From DHVE2 group archaeon (GTDB lineage: Archaea; Thermoplasmatota; Thermoplasmata; Thermoplasmatales; Aciduliprofundaceae): a DNA stretch of 64,000 nt. The position numbers and the translations under genes are program-made. A model generated the notes under the pieces. That model saw nothing but the letters and a program-made list of their open reading frames with translations. It did no database searches and was not told the origin of the DNA. Positions within the stretch are counted from its first letter, which is position 1; every line of letters begins with the position of its first letter. The stretch is taken from contig JALVVV010000055.1 of assembly GCA_027023265.1 (NCBI GenBank), positions 83,907-147,906 on the forward strand. Direction: 5' to 3'. Positions 34,324-44,453 of this stretch are shown here, piece after piece.

Positions 34324-36819
34324 ATGAGGATGATTGTGGGCGTGATTGTGGTTGTAGTGTTGCTGGCTGCAGGGTTGGCAGTAATCAGTGGCAATGGAAT
34401 TTATAAGACACAGGATACATCTTCTAAATCTATAACTTATTGGACAGGTCAGATAACAGTTCATATTGGGAAATTCAAATGCGACCCTTCATTGGATCTT
34501 ATCGGTGATCCCGATCCCTATTTTGTTGTTTTCATAAACGATAAGGAAATAAAAAGTAAGGTCTGGAATAACCAGCACGAAATTGATGCCAACTGGAATG
34601 CGACAGCTACCATCACCACAAGGGATCCTGCGGTGTGGATTGAGATATCCGCATGGGATAAAGATTCTGGTTTATATGGAAGAGACGACCTTATTGATAT
34701 AGACCCCACTGATGGTTTTAGTCTTGATTTGATTTACAACCTGCAAACGCATACTTGGGCTGGTGATGTATCGGGAAACAATGCTTCTGGAAACAGACCG
34801 TATGATTGGGGTGATATATGGTTCGACATAACAAGTACTCCTGAGTCAAAATCGGTAAGTAATGTTCAGCTGCCGTTTTCGGGATATGGAAGAATAAATC
34901 CCCAGGTGGATGATTCTACTAAGAGCTCAACTCCAAATTACAAGATTTATAATTTCAAAGTGGAGGCACATAAGACAATAAGTGTGACTATGCAGCCAAA
35001 TCCCAATGCAGACTATGCACTTTATCTTTACGGCCCGGATAATAAAGAGGTTGCCTACTCAGATATGGGGGGAAAAGGTGTTGTGGAGAGAATATATACT
35101 ACTGCAAAGACTTCTGGAATTTACACTTTGAAGGTAGTTGATGTTAGCGGGTATGGCGCTTATTCTCTCAATATTAACACTAAAGCTGTGAATACGCTGG
35201 ATGCACGTTTGCTGAAAATAGGTATGGAAAAAGATATATATGTTTTGAGCAGGGACTGGGCAAATATAAATATAAGGGCAATGGGATATTACATGTCTTT
35301 TTTGATATACAATCCTACTTCCGTTTCTGGAGTGGTGCACATTCACTTCTTCAACGTGGATCCTGATTATTTGGTTACTAACTTTGAAAATGAGACAACT
35401 CGGGGTAAATATTCTCTAACCATAGACCTTCACCTGAACGCATCTCAGGCAAAGACTGTGGATGTGCAGCCATGGTACGTTCCTTCAGATAATTTCTGGG
35501 TTTTCGCTATGGGCGATAACCGGCCTGGATGCGGAATCTATGATCATCCATATAACCAAGGACCTGAATTCACTACTTTTATGTATTACTATACCAACGT
35601 TATTCGCACGCCGATTGGATGGGATGATGGTGATCTGGTAGCTGGTTTTGGTGGTGCGCTTGTTACGGAGTGGAAGGGTATATCCGTGGACGCCATGGAT
35701 TATGTGTATGATATGGAATACAACAGGTTTTATATGCTGTCAGGAACTCATGATGTGTTCTTTTTCACCACCGTGGGTAACCACGATGTGACTCGCCATC
35801 CAGACCAGCCTGAGCATGCTGGCGAGCACATATACGAGGAGTATTTGGGGAACTTGTATTATTCATTTAACTATTCAAATACTCATTTTGTATTCCCGGA
35901 TGATTATCAAGATGGGTTCTGGCACCATGGTAACTGGTCATTTGGAAAAGGTGAAACACCCTGGTGGTATGGTTCAGATGGAACTTATAACTATGGTGGC
36001 TATATTTACGGTAAGCAGCTTGTGTGGTTGAAGCACGATTTAGCGGCTTCTCAGAGTTATACTCATCGTGTAGTTGTTATGCATATGCCCATAATTCCGC
36101 CTCCAAGCAGGCAGGATAACTTGAATGATGGATTTAGTAACTATACGGATAGATCTGTCGTTATGAATATATTCAAAGATTACAGAGTTGACTATTTGGT
36201 GGTTGCACATATTCACAATTACACTTACTATTATACCAACTACGATGATGGAAAAGTGACATCTTCTATGACTCCGCAGGGTCAGTACAGTATATTCACA
36301 CTACTCACAGGTGGTGCTGGTGCCCACAATGCATATCAGGACTGGGGAGTTCCTGCTATAGAAGGGAGCTACCATTTTGTGTTGATCCACATAGATGGGG
36401 GTAGTATAACGTACCACGTTTACAAGTATGAAAATCTCACGGACAGTAACGGGAACCCACTTACCTCTGTGGTTTACGAGGGTGCCAATGACGGTTCTGA
36501 AACTGATGCGTGGGGTGTTGTACACAACAACGCCATCTACAATTTCCCGTATATACGTATGAAATTCTATATGAGTCCAGACAAGAGCGATTACGTGGCT
36601 TATTCCAAAGAATTGGGAACTTTCCAGCATGTTTACGAGCACAAGTTTAAGGACTATACGGTGGTTTACGTGGATACCTCAGCACCAGCGCATATGGACA
36701 ATGAGGTTCATGTGTACTCCGCATCTTCTTCCCCAGCGACTCCCGAGTTTTCTTCCATGGCTTTGCCTTTGTTGGTAATACTGGTCATCATAGTTGCGGC
36801 AGCGTTTAGAAGGAAATAA
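34324..36819 (+). CDS. Secreted metallophosphoesterase with C2-like and PPC domains and PEF-CTERM-like tail
   Basis: The 831-residue protein has an N-terminal signal/anchor (about 1-25), a C2-like calcium domain (about 40-180, with DPDPYFVVFI and DKDSG...RDDLIDID loops), a PPC-like beta domain (about 185-290), and a calcineurin-type phosphoesterase domain (about 385-690) with AMGDNRPG, VGNHDVT (near 485), VMHMPI and AHIHNY. At the C-terminus TPEF (about 805-808) is followed by a hydrophobic helix and RRK, the plan of PEF-CTERM archaeosortase substrates. TATA-like TTTTAAATA lies about 30 nt before the ATG. The substrate is unknown; action is on the cell surface or outside. Confidence 0.82.
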   Translation: MRMIVGVIVVVVLLAAGLAVISGNGIYKTQDTSSKSITYWTGQITVHIGKFKCDPSLDLIGDPDPYFVVFINDKEIKSKVWNNQHEIDANWNATATITTRDPAVWIEISAWDKDSGLYGRDDLIDIDPTDGFSLDLIYNLQTHTWAGDVSGNNASGNRPYDWGDIWFDITSTPESKSVSNVQLPFSGYGRINPQVDDSTKSSTPNYKIYNFKVEAHKTISVTMQPNPNADYALYLYGPDNKEVAYSDMGGKGVVERIYTTAKTSGIYTLKVVDVSGYGAYSLNINTKAVNTLDARLLKIGMEKDIYVLSRDWANINIRAMGYYMSFLIYNPTSVSGVVHIHFFNVDPDYLVTNFENETTRGKYSLTIDLHLNASQAKTVDVQPWYVPSDNFWVFAMGDNRPGCGIYDHPYNQGPEFTTFMYYYTNVIRTPIGWDDGDLVAGFGGALVTEWKGISVDAMDYVYDMEYNRFYMLSGTHDVFFFTTVGNHDVTRHPDQPEHAGEHIYEEYLGNLYYSFNYSNTHFVFPDDYQDGFWHHGNWSFGKGETPWWYGSDGTYNYGGYIYGKQLVWLKHDLAASQSYTHRVVVMHMPIIPPPSRQDNLNDGFSNYTDRSVVMNIFKDYRVDYLVVAHIHNYTYYYTNYDDGKVTSSMTPQGQYSIFTLLTGGAGAHNAYQDWGVPAIEGSYHFVLIHIDGGSITYHVYKYENLTDSNGNPLTSVVYEGANDGSETDAWGVVHNNAIYNFPYIRMKFYMSPDKSDYVAYSKELGTFQHVYEHKFKDYTVVYVDTSAPAHMDNEVHVYSASSSPATPEFSSMALPLLVILVIIVAAAFRRK

Positions 36820-36862
36820 CAAGTCCCAAACTTTTAATTAGTAATCTTTTCTTTACCTTTTT

Positions 36863-37327
36863 ATGAGGCCTTCATGGGACGAATACTTTATGCGTCTTGC
36901 GTATCTTGTTTCTACCCGTTCTACATGTACTCGCCGGCATGTGGGTGCGGTTATTGTTAAAGATAAAAGAGTTCTAACCACTGGGTATAATGGGCCACCT
37001 AAAGGATTGATGCATTGCGACAAGACGGGTTGTTTGCGAGAAAATTTGAAAATTCCAAGCGGAGAGCGTCACGAACTTTGCCGTGGTTTACATGCAGAGC
37101 AAAATGCGATAATCCAGGCTGCGGTATATGGTGTGTCAATAAAGGATGCTACCATTTACGTTACCAATCATCCCTGCGTGGTATGTGCCAAGATGATTAT
37201 AAATGCGCAAATTAAGGAGATTGTATATTCAGAGGGTTATCCTGATGACCTTGCAAAGTTGATGTTGATGGAGAGCGGTATTAAGGTAAGAAGGTACCAG
37301 CTCCCAGAGTTGCGAGAAGAACAATGA
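36863..37327 (+). CDS. dCMP deaminase
   Basis: The 154-residue enzyme has the zinc deaminase motifs HAE (H77, E79) and PCVVC (C105, C108), an [22 protein letters not shown]-terminus, and the extra zinc-site region CDKTGCLRE typical of ComEB/dCMP deaminases rather than cytidine deaminases. It turns dCMP into dUMP for thymidylate synthesis. An AT-rich TATA-like stretch precedes the ATG at about 26 nt. The last 47 bases overlap the convergent gene. Confidence 0.93.
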   Translation: MRPSWDEYFMRLAYLVSTRSTCTRRHVGAVIVKDKRVLTTGYNGPPKGLMHCDKTGCLRENLKIPSGERHELCRGLHAEQNAIIQAAVYGVSIKDATIYVTNHPCVVCAKMIINAQIKEIVYSEGYPDDLAKLMLMESGIKVRRYQLPELREEQ

Positions 37328-37739
37328 TGCCCGCAATCATAACACCGGATAAAATCATAAGGAATGCTCTTTTTACTTCGAATCCAAATAAATATGCTAT
37401 TAGGCTGCCTGTCCATGCACCTGTACCTGGCAGGGGTATTGCCACGAAGATAATTAGTGATAGGTACTCCCATCTTTTTACGCTGTCTTCTGATTTTCTT
37501 CGCGTTCTTTCAAATATCCAGTCCATCTTTTTTGCTATCTTTGGATATTTTATAAGGTATTTTTCAATATCCTCTAAAAATAAGAGAAAAAAAGGAACAG
37601 GAATCATATTTCCTACAATTGCAGCTATCAGGACATATAATGGGTTCAGGCCAAATTGCAGAATACCTATTGGTATGGCCCCCCGTAGTTCTATGAATGG
37701 TAACATGGATATCAAAAGTACATATAGGTAATGTATCAT
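37281..37739 (-). CDS. COG2426-family membrane protein (putative small multidrug export protein)
   Basis: The 152-residue protein has four to five TM helices and the family markers [14 protein letters not shown] near the N-terminus and [21 protein letters not shown] in the second half; the two halves share the E-x-R-G-A-I-P/P-L-P-G-T-G re-entrant loop pattern of DedA-like proteins. The common name 'small multidrug export protein' rests on weak evidence. It follows uridine phosphorylase with a 4-nt overlap and converges with the dCMP deaminase gene. Confidence 0.85.
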   Translation of the reverse strand: MIHYLYVLLISMLPFIELRGAIPIGILQFGLNPLYVLIAAIVGNMIPVPFFLLFLEDIEKYLIKYPKIAKKMDWIFERTRRKSEDSVKRWEYLSLIIFVAIPLPGTGAWTGSLIAYLFGFEVKRAFLMILSGVMIAGIIVLLATLGAGTFLP

Positions 37740-38566
37740 TGCTTCACCAGTCCTGGATGAAAATATTTTTTGCCCCTTATTTTCTTTTCTTCATCCCACT
37801 CATGGAGTATACGAACCGCTTCGTTGGCTACTTTCGCCACCGGGTCTTGGGGGACCACTTCGAACTCATCCTTAATCCTGTTCGCAAATACAATGGCTAC
37901 ACTTCCTGCTCTCAATCCGTATAAATTGGAGATTGTGAACAACGCTGCAGATTCCATCTCAAAGTTAAGAACTTTAGCTTTTTTCAGGTCGTGTAATATG
38001 TTTTCTGAGAATGACTGCGTGTATCCGTTTAGTCCGTGCCTGCTCTGGCCTAAATAGAATGAATCTGTGCTGGCTGTTGTGCCGACATGGTACCGCAATC
38101 CTGAATTCTCAGCTGCTTCTATCAGAGCGAGTATTACTTCGTAGTGAGCACTTGCAGGATATTCAACTCGCACATATTCTTTGCTTGTACCTTCTAATCT
38201 TACCGCCGAAGATGATATTATTAAATCGCCTATTTCAATATCCTCCTGAATTGCTCCCGTCGATCCCACTCTTATGAACGTATCTGCACCAATTCTCGCA
38301 AGCTCTTCTAAAGCAATTGCAGTGGAAGGTGATCCAATTCCCGTTGATGTTGCAGATATGTTTACTCCTTTATATGTGCCGGTGTGCGTTCTGTATTCCC
38401 TGTGATAAGCAACTTCCTTTTTGTTATCCCAGTATGCAGATATTACCGGCACTCTATCTGGGTCGCCGGGCATTAGCACGTATCTTGCAACGTCTCCTAT
38501 CTTGCACTGTATATGGTATTGCAGTCCTTTCTCCCCCTCAACGTAGTCTGCCGATTTCAATTTCAT
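37736..38566 (-). CDS. udp: Uridine phosphorylase family nucleoside phosphorylase
   Basis: The 276-residue protein has PNP/UDP-family motifs: YVLMPGDPDRVPVISAYWD, VSATSTGIGSPSTAIALEEL, GADTFIRVGSTGAI and NFEMESAALFTISNLYGLRAGSV. It reversibly splits uridine into uracil and ribose 1-phosphate; the FEME-S segment and length support uridine over purine phosphorylase. The open frame reaches 38611, but ATG 38566 fits the family N-terminus and has AAATATTTTG about 26 nt upstream. The 78-bp gap to queA is a shared divergent promoter. Confidence 0.88.
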   Translation of the reverse strand: MKLKSADYVEGEKGLQYHIQCKIGDVARYVLMPGDPDRVPVISAYWDNKKEVAYHREYRTHTGTYKGVNISATSTGIGSPSTAIALEELARIGADTFIRVGSTGAIQEDIEIGDLIISSSAVRLEGTSKEYVRVEYPASAHYEVILALIEAAENSGLRYHVGTTASTDSFYLGQSRHGLNGYTQSFSENILHDLKKAKVLNFEMESAALFTISNLYGLRAGSVAIVFANRIKDEFEVVPQDPVAKVANEAVRILHEWDEEKKIRGKKYFHPGLVKQ

Positions 38567-38644
38567 AACCCTAAAATGTTCCTGAATTACAAAATATTTG
38601 CGATGAGTCAATTAGTAAGTTTAATCTATATGAGAGAAATTAAG

Positions 38645-39649
38645 ATGATTATGTATTCTTTGAGCAATTACGATTTCAAACTTCCTGAAGAGCTGATTGC
38701 ACAGGAGCCTGTTGAGCCCAGGGACCACGCGAAACTCATGGTACTCTCCGATAAGATAGAGCACCGTCATTTTTATGATTTGCCGGAGTATCTTAATAAG
38801 GGGGATGTTCTAATTCTCAACGATACCCGTGTTATTAAGGCGAGAGTTAAGGGAATAAAGGTTACAGGCGGAAAGGTTGAAATTCTTATTCTTGAGAAAA
38901 TAGGTGAAAATTTTTACAGGTGTTTGGTTAAGGGTAAGAAGATAAAAGTCGGAACAGAATTGCTATTCGAAGGTGTTAAGGGGAAAGTGATATCTAAAAA
39001 CGAAGGTATATGTGATATAGAGTTCTCCGGAGATATAATAGATATTGCACGTGAGAGGGGAGAGGTGCCCTTACCTCCGTATATAAAAAACCCTCCAAAG
39101 GATGCCGAGAATAAGTACCAGACCGTTTTTGCTAAAAGAGAAGGTGCAGTGGCTGCACCAACCGCTGGTTTGCATTTCACCCCAGGGCTTCTTGAGAAAA
39201 TACGTGAAAAAGGTGTTAAAATAGGATACATAACCCTTCACGTTAGCTATGGGACTTTTAAACCTGTAAAAGCTTTAGATATTAGGGCGCATAGAGTTGA
39301 CGAAGAGTATTACGAAATATCAGAGGGAGTTGCCGAGATGATTAATAATCGTTCGGGTAGATTATTTGCAGTTGGAACTACTGTGATGAGAACTCTTGAG
39401 AGTTCTTCCAAAGATGGAAAGATTATCCCTTCCAGGGGGTACACGGATATATTTATTTATCCCGGATATCGTTTTAAATCAGGAGTGGATGCGCTCATAA
39501 CTAATTTTCACGTGCCAAAATCGTCTTTGATATTACTAGTTACCGCTTTTGGGGGTTATGAACGTGTGATGAATGCCTATAAAATTGCCATATCCATGAA
39601 ATATCGTTTTTTCAGCTTTGGTGATGCCATGCTCCTATTCAAAATGTAG
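38645..39649 (+). CDS. queA: S-adenosylmethionine:tRNA ribosyltransferase-isomerase (QueA)
   Basis: The 334-residue protein is a full-length QueA: YDFKLPEELIAQEPVEPRDHA, LNKGDVLILNDTRVIKAR, EVPLPPYI, the signature GAVAAPTAGLHFTPGLL and GYTDIFIYPGYRFKSGVDALITNFHVPKSSLILLV. QueA adds the epoxycyclopentane ring to preQ1 in tRNA, a step of bacterial queuosine synthesis; archaea normally make archaeosine instead. No other queuosine gene is in the window. The start is ATG 38645 or 38651; longer upstream in-frame ATGs do not match the family. Bacterial origin is likely. Confidence 0.93.
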   Translation: MIMYSLSNYDFKLPEELIAQEPVEPRDHAKLMVLSDKIEHRHFYDLPEYLNKGDVLILNDTRVIKARVKGIKVTGGKVEILILEKIGENFYRCLVKGKKIKVGTELLFEGVKGKVISKNEGICDIEFSGDIIDIARERGEVPLPPYIKNPPKDAENKYQTVFAKREGAVAAPTAGLHFTPGLLEKIREKGVKIGYITLHVSYGTFKPVKALDIRAHRVDEEYYEISEGVAEMINNRSGRLFAVGTTVMRTLESSSKDGKIIPSRGYTDIFIYPGYRFKSGVDALITNFHVPKSSLILLVTAFGGYERVMNAYKIAISMKYRFFSFGDAMLLFKM

Positions 39650-39698
39650 CAATAAAAACTACAAAAATTTTTTACTATATAGATAAATTCTCTGACCC

Positions 39699-40895
39699 AT
39701 GTCAAGAAATGTTGTTGTTGAAGAAATAAATTTCACACCTGTCAGTGATAGGGAGATTGAAATTGTTGAGCGTAAGGGTATTGGGCATCCAGATAGTGTT
39801 GCGGACGGGATTGCCGAAAGCATAAGCAGAGAGCTATCAAGGTATTATATGAAGCACTATGGTAGAATTTTGCACCACAATACTGATCAGGCTGAAATAG
39901 TTGGTGGTCAGGCGAAACCATCTTTTGGTGGTGGCCAGGTTTTAGAGCCGGTGTATATTCTTCTTTCAGGGCGGGCTACTACCCATGTGGATGGTGAAAG
40001 GATACCGTATAGGACCATTGCCAAGAAAGCGGCTACTGAATTTTTGAAAAAGCATTACAGGAATCTGGATATTGAGGAGGATGTTATTATTCATACTATG
40101 ATTGGGCAGGGTTCAGTGGACCTTAAAGGACTTTACGACACTCAGAAATATTTGGCAAACGACACTTCTTTTGGTGTGGGTTACGCGCCCATGAGTGATT
40201 TAGAGAAAGTGGTTTACAATACGGAAAAATATTTGAATGGTGACCTAAAAACGAGATTTCCGGAAATAGGAGAGGATATCAAGGTGATGGGATATAGAAA
40301 TGGAGATAAGATGGATATAACTATTGCAGCAGCCTTTGTGGGTAGGCATACTCCTGATGCTGATCATTATATGAGTGTTAAGGAGGAGCTCCATTCTGTA
40401 TTAACTGATTATGCTGCTAAATTTACAGATAAAGAAGTAAGGTATTTCATTAACACTGGAGATATTCCTAATGAGAAGATATACTATTTGACGGTAACTG
40501 GATTGAGTATGGAGAACGGAGATGATGGTTCAGTAGGTCGTGGTAATAGGGTTAATGGGCTTATTACGCCTTACAGACCTATGAGTATGGAGGCTGCTGC
40601 CGGAAAGAACCCGGTTACGCATGTTGGAAAACTGTACAACTTACTTGCTTTCAAGATTGCGGAAGATGTTGTGAAAGAAGCAGGTGGCGATGTTGCAGAA
40701 ACGCATGTGCGCATTGTGTCTCAAATAGGCAAGCCAATTGATGAGCCGCAGGTAGCAAGTGTGCAGATAATTCCTGCAAAGGGTGCAAATGTTAGCAAGT
40801 ACTTCAAGGAATTTGAAAGCATTGCGGATGAGTGGCTTTCAAACATAAATAAAGTCACGGAGATGATTTTGAACGACGAGATAGATGTATTCTAA
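39699..40895 (+). CDS. mat: Archaeal S-adenosylmethionine synthetase
   Basis: The 398-residue enzyme makes S-adenosylmethionine from ATP and methionine. It matches the archaeal MAT class, which is very different from bacterial Met[110 protein letters not shown] about 26 nt before the ATG suggests a leaderless message. The QueA enzyme encoded just upstream consumes SAM. Confidence 0.96.
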   Translation: MSRNVVVEEINFTPVSDREIEIVERKGIGHPDSVADGIAESISRELSRYYMKHYGRILHHNTDQAEIVGGQAKPSFGGGQVLEPVYILLSGRATTHVDGERIPYRTIAKKAATEFLKKHYRNLDIEEDVIIHTMIGQGSVDLKGLYDTQKYLANDTSFGVGYAPMSDLEKVVYNTEKYLNGDLKTRFPEIGEDIKVMGYRNGDKMDITIAAAFVGRHTPDADHYMSVKEELHSVLTDYAAKFTDKEVRYFINTGDIPNEKIYYLTVTGLSMENGDDGSVGRGNRVNGLITPYRPMSMEAAAGKNPVTHVGKLYNLLAFKIAEDVVKEAGGDVAETHVRIVSQIGKPIDEPQVASVQIIPAKGANVSKYFKEFESIADEWLSNINKVTEMILNDEIDVF

Positions 40896-40907
40896 TTTTT
40901 CTTAATT

Positions 40908-41339
40908 TTATATCATTTTCCACATGACGTAGGCTGCTTCTCCGTTGGTGTAGTACTTTTCTAACAAGGATATTATCTGAAATCCATGATTTATGTAAAA
41001 TTCTATAGCTCTTTTGTTGGAAACTCTTACTTCTAAGCTTATCGACTTCAATCCCTCTGTTTTGCACTGTATCGTAAATCTCTTTAACAGGGCGGAACCC
41101 ACACCTTTGCCTCTGATTTTTTTATCTACCGCCAGCATTAAAATCCTCGCACTTCCGTTATACTTTGTGCCTGCTATAAATCCTATTATCTCTGATGTCA
41201 CAGCTACCCAAAATCCCGTGGGCCATGAATGGTATATGTCTAAAAAAAGCTCTAAAGAGTACTTTTCGGTTAGGCTTTCATAGGATATTCTGAAAACATC
41301 ATATACGTCTTCTTCTCTAAATTCTCTAATTAAGAACAT
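40908..41339 (-). CDS. GNAT-family N-acetyltransferase (RimI-like)
   Basis: The 143-residue protein has the GNAT acetyl-CoA motif KKIRGKGVGSALLKRF (Q/RxxGxG/A), a preceding LMLAVD strand, and the C-terminal RAIEFYINHGFQII helix-strand. It resembles RimI/Ard1-type N-terminal protein acetyltransferases. ATG 41339 (MFLIREF) is chosen over an in-frame codon at 41360 because it fits the GNAT N-terminus and shortens the overlap with hutI to 14 nt. Second gene of a pair with hutI; convergent with mat. Confidence 0.87.
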   Translation of the reverse strand: MFLIREFREEDVYDVFRISYESLTEKYSLELFLDIYHSWPTGFWVAVTSEIIGFIAGTKYNGSARILMLAVDKKIRGKGVGSALLKRFTIQCKTEGLKSISLEVRVSNKRAIEFYINHGFQIISLLEKYYTNGEAAYVMWKMI

Positions 41340-42546
41340 TTTTCTCACGGGTATACACAATCTTCCCTTTTTTGATTACCTGTAAAACCAAATTCACGCC
41401 GAAATGGTATCCTATTTGCTGATAATTCTTAGCGTCCATTACAATTATGTCTGCTTGCTTTCCTGTCTCTATAGACCCTATCTCTTTTTCCAAACCTATG
41501 GCTGCGGCTGCGTTTATAGTGCTTGCAGTTATTGCCTCTTCTGGAAGCATTCGCATCTGTGTTATTGCAAGAGAAATGACCATTTGCATGCTCTCAGTGT
41601 ATGCATTTGGATTCAAATCCGTGGCAAGCGCAACTGGTATTCCGTATTCTATGAATTTCTTCGCCCTTGCGTACTCTTTGCTTAGGAGCATGTAGGGTGT
41701 TGCCGGTAGAAATACGGCAATTATTTTGCTTTTTGCCAATTCTTCTATGTTCTCCTCGCTTGTTTTTACAAGATGATCCGCGCTTATGGCTCCTACCTCT
41801 ACGGCAATGCGGGAGCAACCTATATCCTCTATTTCATCAGCATGGATCTTGGGTATTAGCCCGTATCTTTTCCCTGTGTTTAGGTATTCCCGCGATTCTT
41901 CGCAATCAAAAACCCCTTTCTCGCAGAATATATCTATGAATTTTGCATGTGTGGCAATTTGCGGTATTACCTTTTTTAAATACTCTATGTACTCACCAGA
42001 GTGGCGGAACTCCGGGGGAACTGCATGCGCGCCAAGGAATGTGGGAACTAAATCAATGGAATGCTCTATCTCGTTAATCACCTCTAACATTTTTTTCTCG
42101 CTCTCGAAGTTCAGACCGTACCCTGTCTTTGCTTCTGCGGTAGTTGTACCATTTTTTAGCATATAGTCTAACCTGTTTTTTACTTCTTTTATTAGTTCTC
42201 CTTTGCTTGCTTCTCTTGTTGTTTTTACCGTTCTCAGTATTCCACCACCCATTTTCAAGATGTCAAGGTAACTCTTTCCCTGCAATTTCATGTACAACTC
42301 ATTTTCCCGGGTTCCCGCAAATACTAAGTGTGTATGTGGATCCACAAACCCCGGCATTACCACGTGCCCAGATGCATCTATCTCCATTTCTGCAGAATTT
42401 TTAAGCTCGTTGGTTGTTCCCACTTCCACTATTCTATCTCCTTCAATTAGTACAGCTCCATTTTCCAAAATGTCAAGGTCGTAGTTGTCTTTGCGAATTC
42501 CACCTTTTAATGTGAGTAGCTGCGACGCATTTTTTATCAGTAGCAT
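41326..42546 (-). CDS. hutI: Imidazolonepropionase
   Basis: The 406-residue amidohydrolase hydrolyses imidazolone-5-propionate to formiminoglutamate, the third step of histidine degradation. It has the metal motif GFVDPHTHLVFAGTRENEL, TTAEAKTGYGLN, FLGAHAVPPEF, KIHADEIEDIGC and VALATDLNPNAYTESMQ, and all match HutI closely. HutH and HutU are not in the window, so either they are encoded elsewhere or only part of the pathway exists. A GNAT gene overlaps its end. Start ATG at 42546, followed by MLLIKNASQLLTL. Confidence 0.92.
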   Translation of the reverse strand: MLLIKNASQLLTLKGGIRKDNYDLDILENGAVLIEGDRIVEVGTTNELKNSAEMEIDASGHVVMPGFVDPHTHLVFAGTRENELYMKLQGKSYLDILKMGGGILRTVKTTREASKGELIKEVKNRLDYMLKNGTTTAEAKTGYGLNFESEKKMLEVINEIEHSIDLVPTFLGAHAVPPEFRHSGEYIEYLKKVIPQIATHAKFIDIFCEKGVFDCEESREYLNTGKRYGLIPKIHADEIEDIGCSRIAVEVGAISADHLVKTSEENIEELAKSKIIAVFLPATPYMLLSKEYARAKKFIEYGIPVALATDLNPNAYTESMQMVISLAITQMRMLPEEAITASTINAAAAIGLEKEIGSIETGKQADIIVMDAKNYQQIGYHFGVNLVLQVIKKGKIVYTREKNVLN

Positions 42547-42662
42547 ATATGGGGAAATGAAACGGGCATATAAAAATATGAGTGAATATATTTTCGGAAA
42601 CGAAACGTCTTATTTGGTCTTAAATGCTATCTTTTCTTCTGAGCATATCCTATTTTGTGTAC

Positions 42663-44453
42663 CTATTGCGATTTCTCTTTAATTTTCTCGTTTATTTTTT
42701 CCCTTAACTTCTCGCTTACCAGCTTACCGTCAACTTTGCCTCTCAGCTCCTTCATTGCCAGTCCCATGAGGGGTTTAAATGCGGCAGTTCCTCGCTCAAT
42801 AATAAGAGTTTCTTTTTCGTTTACTATTTTTTCAATTATTTCGTTCAGGTTTATACTGGTGTCGTATTCTGATATTATTTTTTCTATCTTCTCCCCGTTA
42901 CATGCTCTCAAAACGATGTCATCTACTGCCTCCTTTGCAAATTTTCCATCGTGAAGTGCTTTAAATATGGTGTCATAATCAATCTCTTCGCAGCCGTTGG
43001 TAATTGCCCTGGCAACTATCGTAGGGTAGCCGTATTTTTTCACTATTCTTTCAAACACATCATCCATATCCTCACGAACGATAGTATATGCATCTTGTTT
43101 GCTAATTCCCATATTTAGCAACTCATTTACCCGCTCTTCTGGCATTTTTGGCAGGTTTTGTCTTATTTTTTCAATGTATTCTTCTGTTATTCTTATGGGT
43201 GGGATGTCTGTTTCAGGGTACATTCTATCTGCACCGGGAAGCGGCCTAAGATATTGTGTGGTTCCATCATCCTTTGGTGCACGGGTTTCTCCAGGCACAC
43301 CATTCATTGCCATTTTTGCTCTCTCTTTTACTCTCTCAAGTGCCATTTTTCCTTTATTTTCAGGGGCTGCTATGATTACAAAAGAGTCTTTATCTTCCAA
43401 TTTCAGTATTTTATTAATTTTTTCAACTTCTTCCTCGCTTACACCGTATCCGGGCAATTCGTCACCGTGAAAAAGTCCTTTTATTCCAATAACTTTAACC
43501 ACTCCTGCTAATTCCCTACCAAGTCTGAATTCTTTGTTTTTTAGCACTCCTTTGAATCCCCTCAATGCGATTCCCAGTACTCTGCCCCCCCTTTTTATTT
43601 CTTTGGCAATGATTTTACTGTTAGTGTTCATAAATACATCCGTTAGGTCATATATTTTATCATCAACTTTAGCGTATCTTCTTTTAAGGATTTCCGCAAC
43701 ATTCTTGAGCATTTCCTGCCTGTTTTCCTCTTCAGCGACCCATTTGGGAATCATGTTTAACTTTGACGCACCCTTTATTTCAACCCTTCCTTGCCCTGTA
43801 GATATGTTTATATCTTGGCGAATTGTTCCTGCCCCCCTTCTAACTTTTTTAGTTGCTCTCAATATCATACCTATCTTTTCGGCAACTTCTTTCACTTCTT
43901 CTCCATTTTTCATGTCTGGGGCCGTGGATATTTCTATAAGTGGTATTCCAAGTCTGTCCAATCTATATACTACTAATTCTCCCTCCTCTTTAATTTTTCT
44001 TGCCGCTTCTTCTTCAAGACAAATTGTTGGTATATTAACCCTACCAAAGGATGTGTCTATGTATCCGTTAACTCCTATAAGGGCTGTTCTCTGAAATCCG
44101 GAGGTATTGGAACCATCGATAACTATCTTTCTCATTACGTGGATTTCATCCACAATATTTGCATTTAGCATAAGTGCCACTTTGATAGCAATTTCCAAAG
44201 CTTCTTTATTAAGTTCGTGAGGGGGTTCTTCATCAAGTTCTACGAGGCAGGAATTATCTGTGATTTCATATTTGAATTTTCTATTTTTTATACTTTCCTG
44301 GAGTGCTGCTTTATCTATTTCTCCCATCTCGCTCTGGGTGGGTCTCAGAATTCTGGTTACTTCCCCTATCACATTATCGCTTAACTTGGAGTCGCAGTTG
44401 CAGAATAGCTTTTTTGTGTTGAGTTGCTGATGTATTTCAAGACCACATTTCAT
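42663..44453 (-). CDS. gatE: Glutamyl-tRNA(Gln) amidotransferase subunit E
   Basis: The 596-residue protein is the tRNA-binding and kinase subunit of archaeal GatDE, which turns Glu-tRNA(Gln) into Gln-tRNA(Gln). It has the GatB/E cradle (KCGLEIHQQLNT, DNSCLVELDEEPPHE, QRTALIGVNGYIDTSFG, IPLIEISTAPDM, RRGAGTIRQDINIS), the GatE-specific AspRS-like insert (about 280-400) and a C-terminal YqeY-like tail (KEKIEKII...FKPLMGLAMKEL). Its start overlaps the gatD stop by 4 nt. GatE occurs only in archaea. Confidence 0.97.
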   Translation of the reverse strand: MKCGLEIHQQLNTKKLFCNCDSKLSDNVIGEVTRILRPTQSEMGEIDKAALQESIKNRKFKYEITDNSCLVELDEEPPHELNKEALEIAIKVALMLNANIVDEIHVMRKIVIDGSNTSGFQRTALIGVNGYIDTSFGRVNIPTICLEEEAARKIKEEGELVVYRLDRLGIPLIEISTAPDMKNGEEVKEVAEKIGMILRATKKVRRGAGTIRQDINISTGQGRVEIKGASKLNMIPKWVAEEENRQEMLKNVAEILKRRYAKVDDKIYDLTDVFMNTNSKIIAKEIKRGGRVLGIALRGFKGVLKNKEFRLGRELAGVVKVIGIKGLFHGDELPGYGVSEEEVEKINKILKLEDKDSFVIIAAPENKGKMALERVKERAKMAMNGVPGETRAPKDDGTTQYLRPLPGADRMYPETDIPPIRITEEYIEKIRQNLPKMPEERVNELLNMGISKQDAYTIVREDMDDVFERIVKKYGYPTIVARAITNGCEEIDYDTIFKALHDGKFAKEAVDDIVLRACNGEKIEKIISEYDTSINLNEIIEKIVNEKETLIIERGTAAFKPLMGLAMKELRGKVDGKLVSEKLREKINEKIKEKSQ

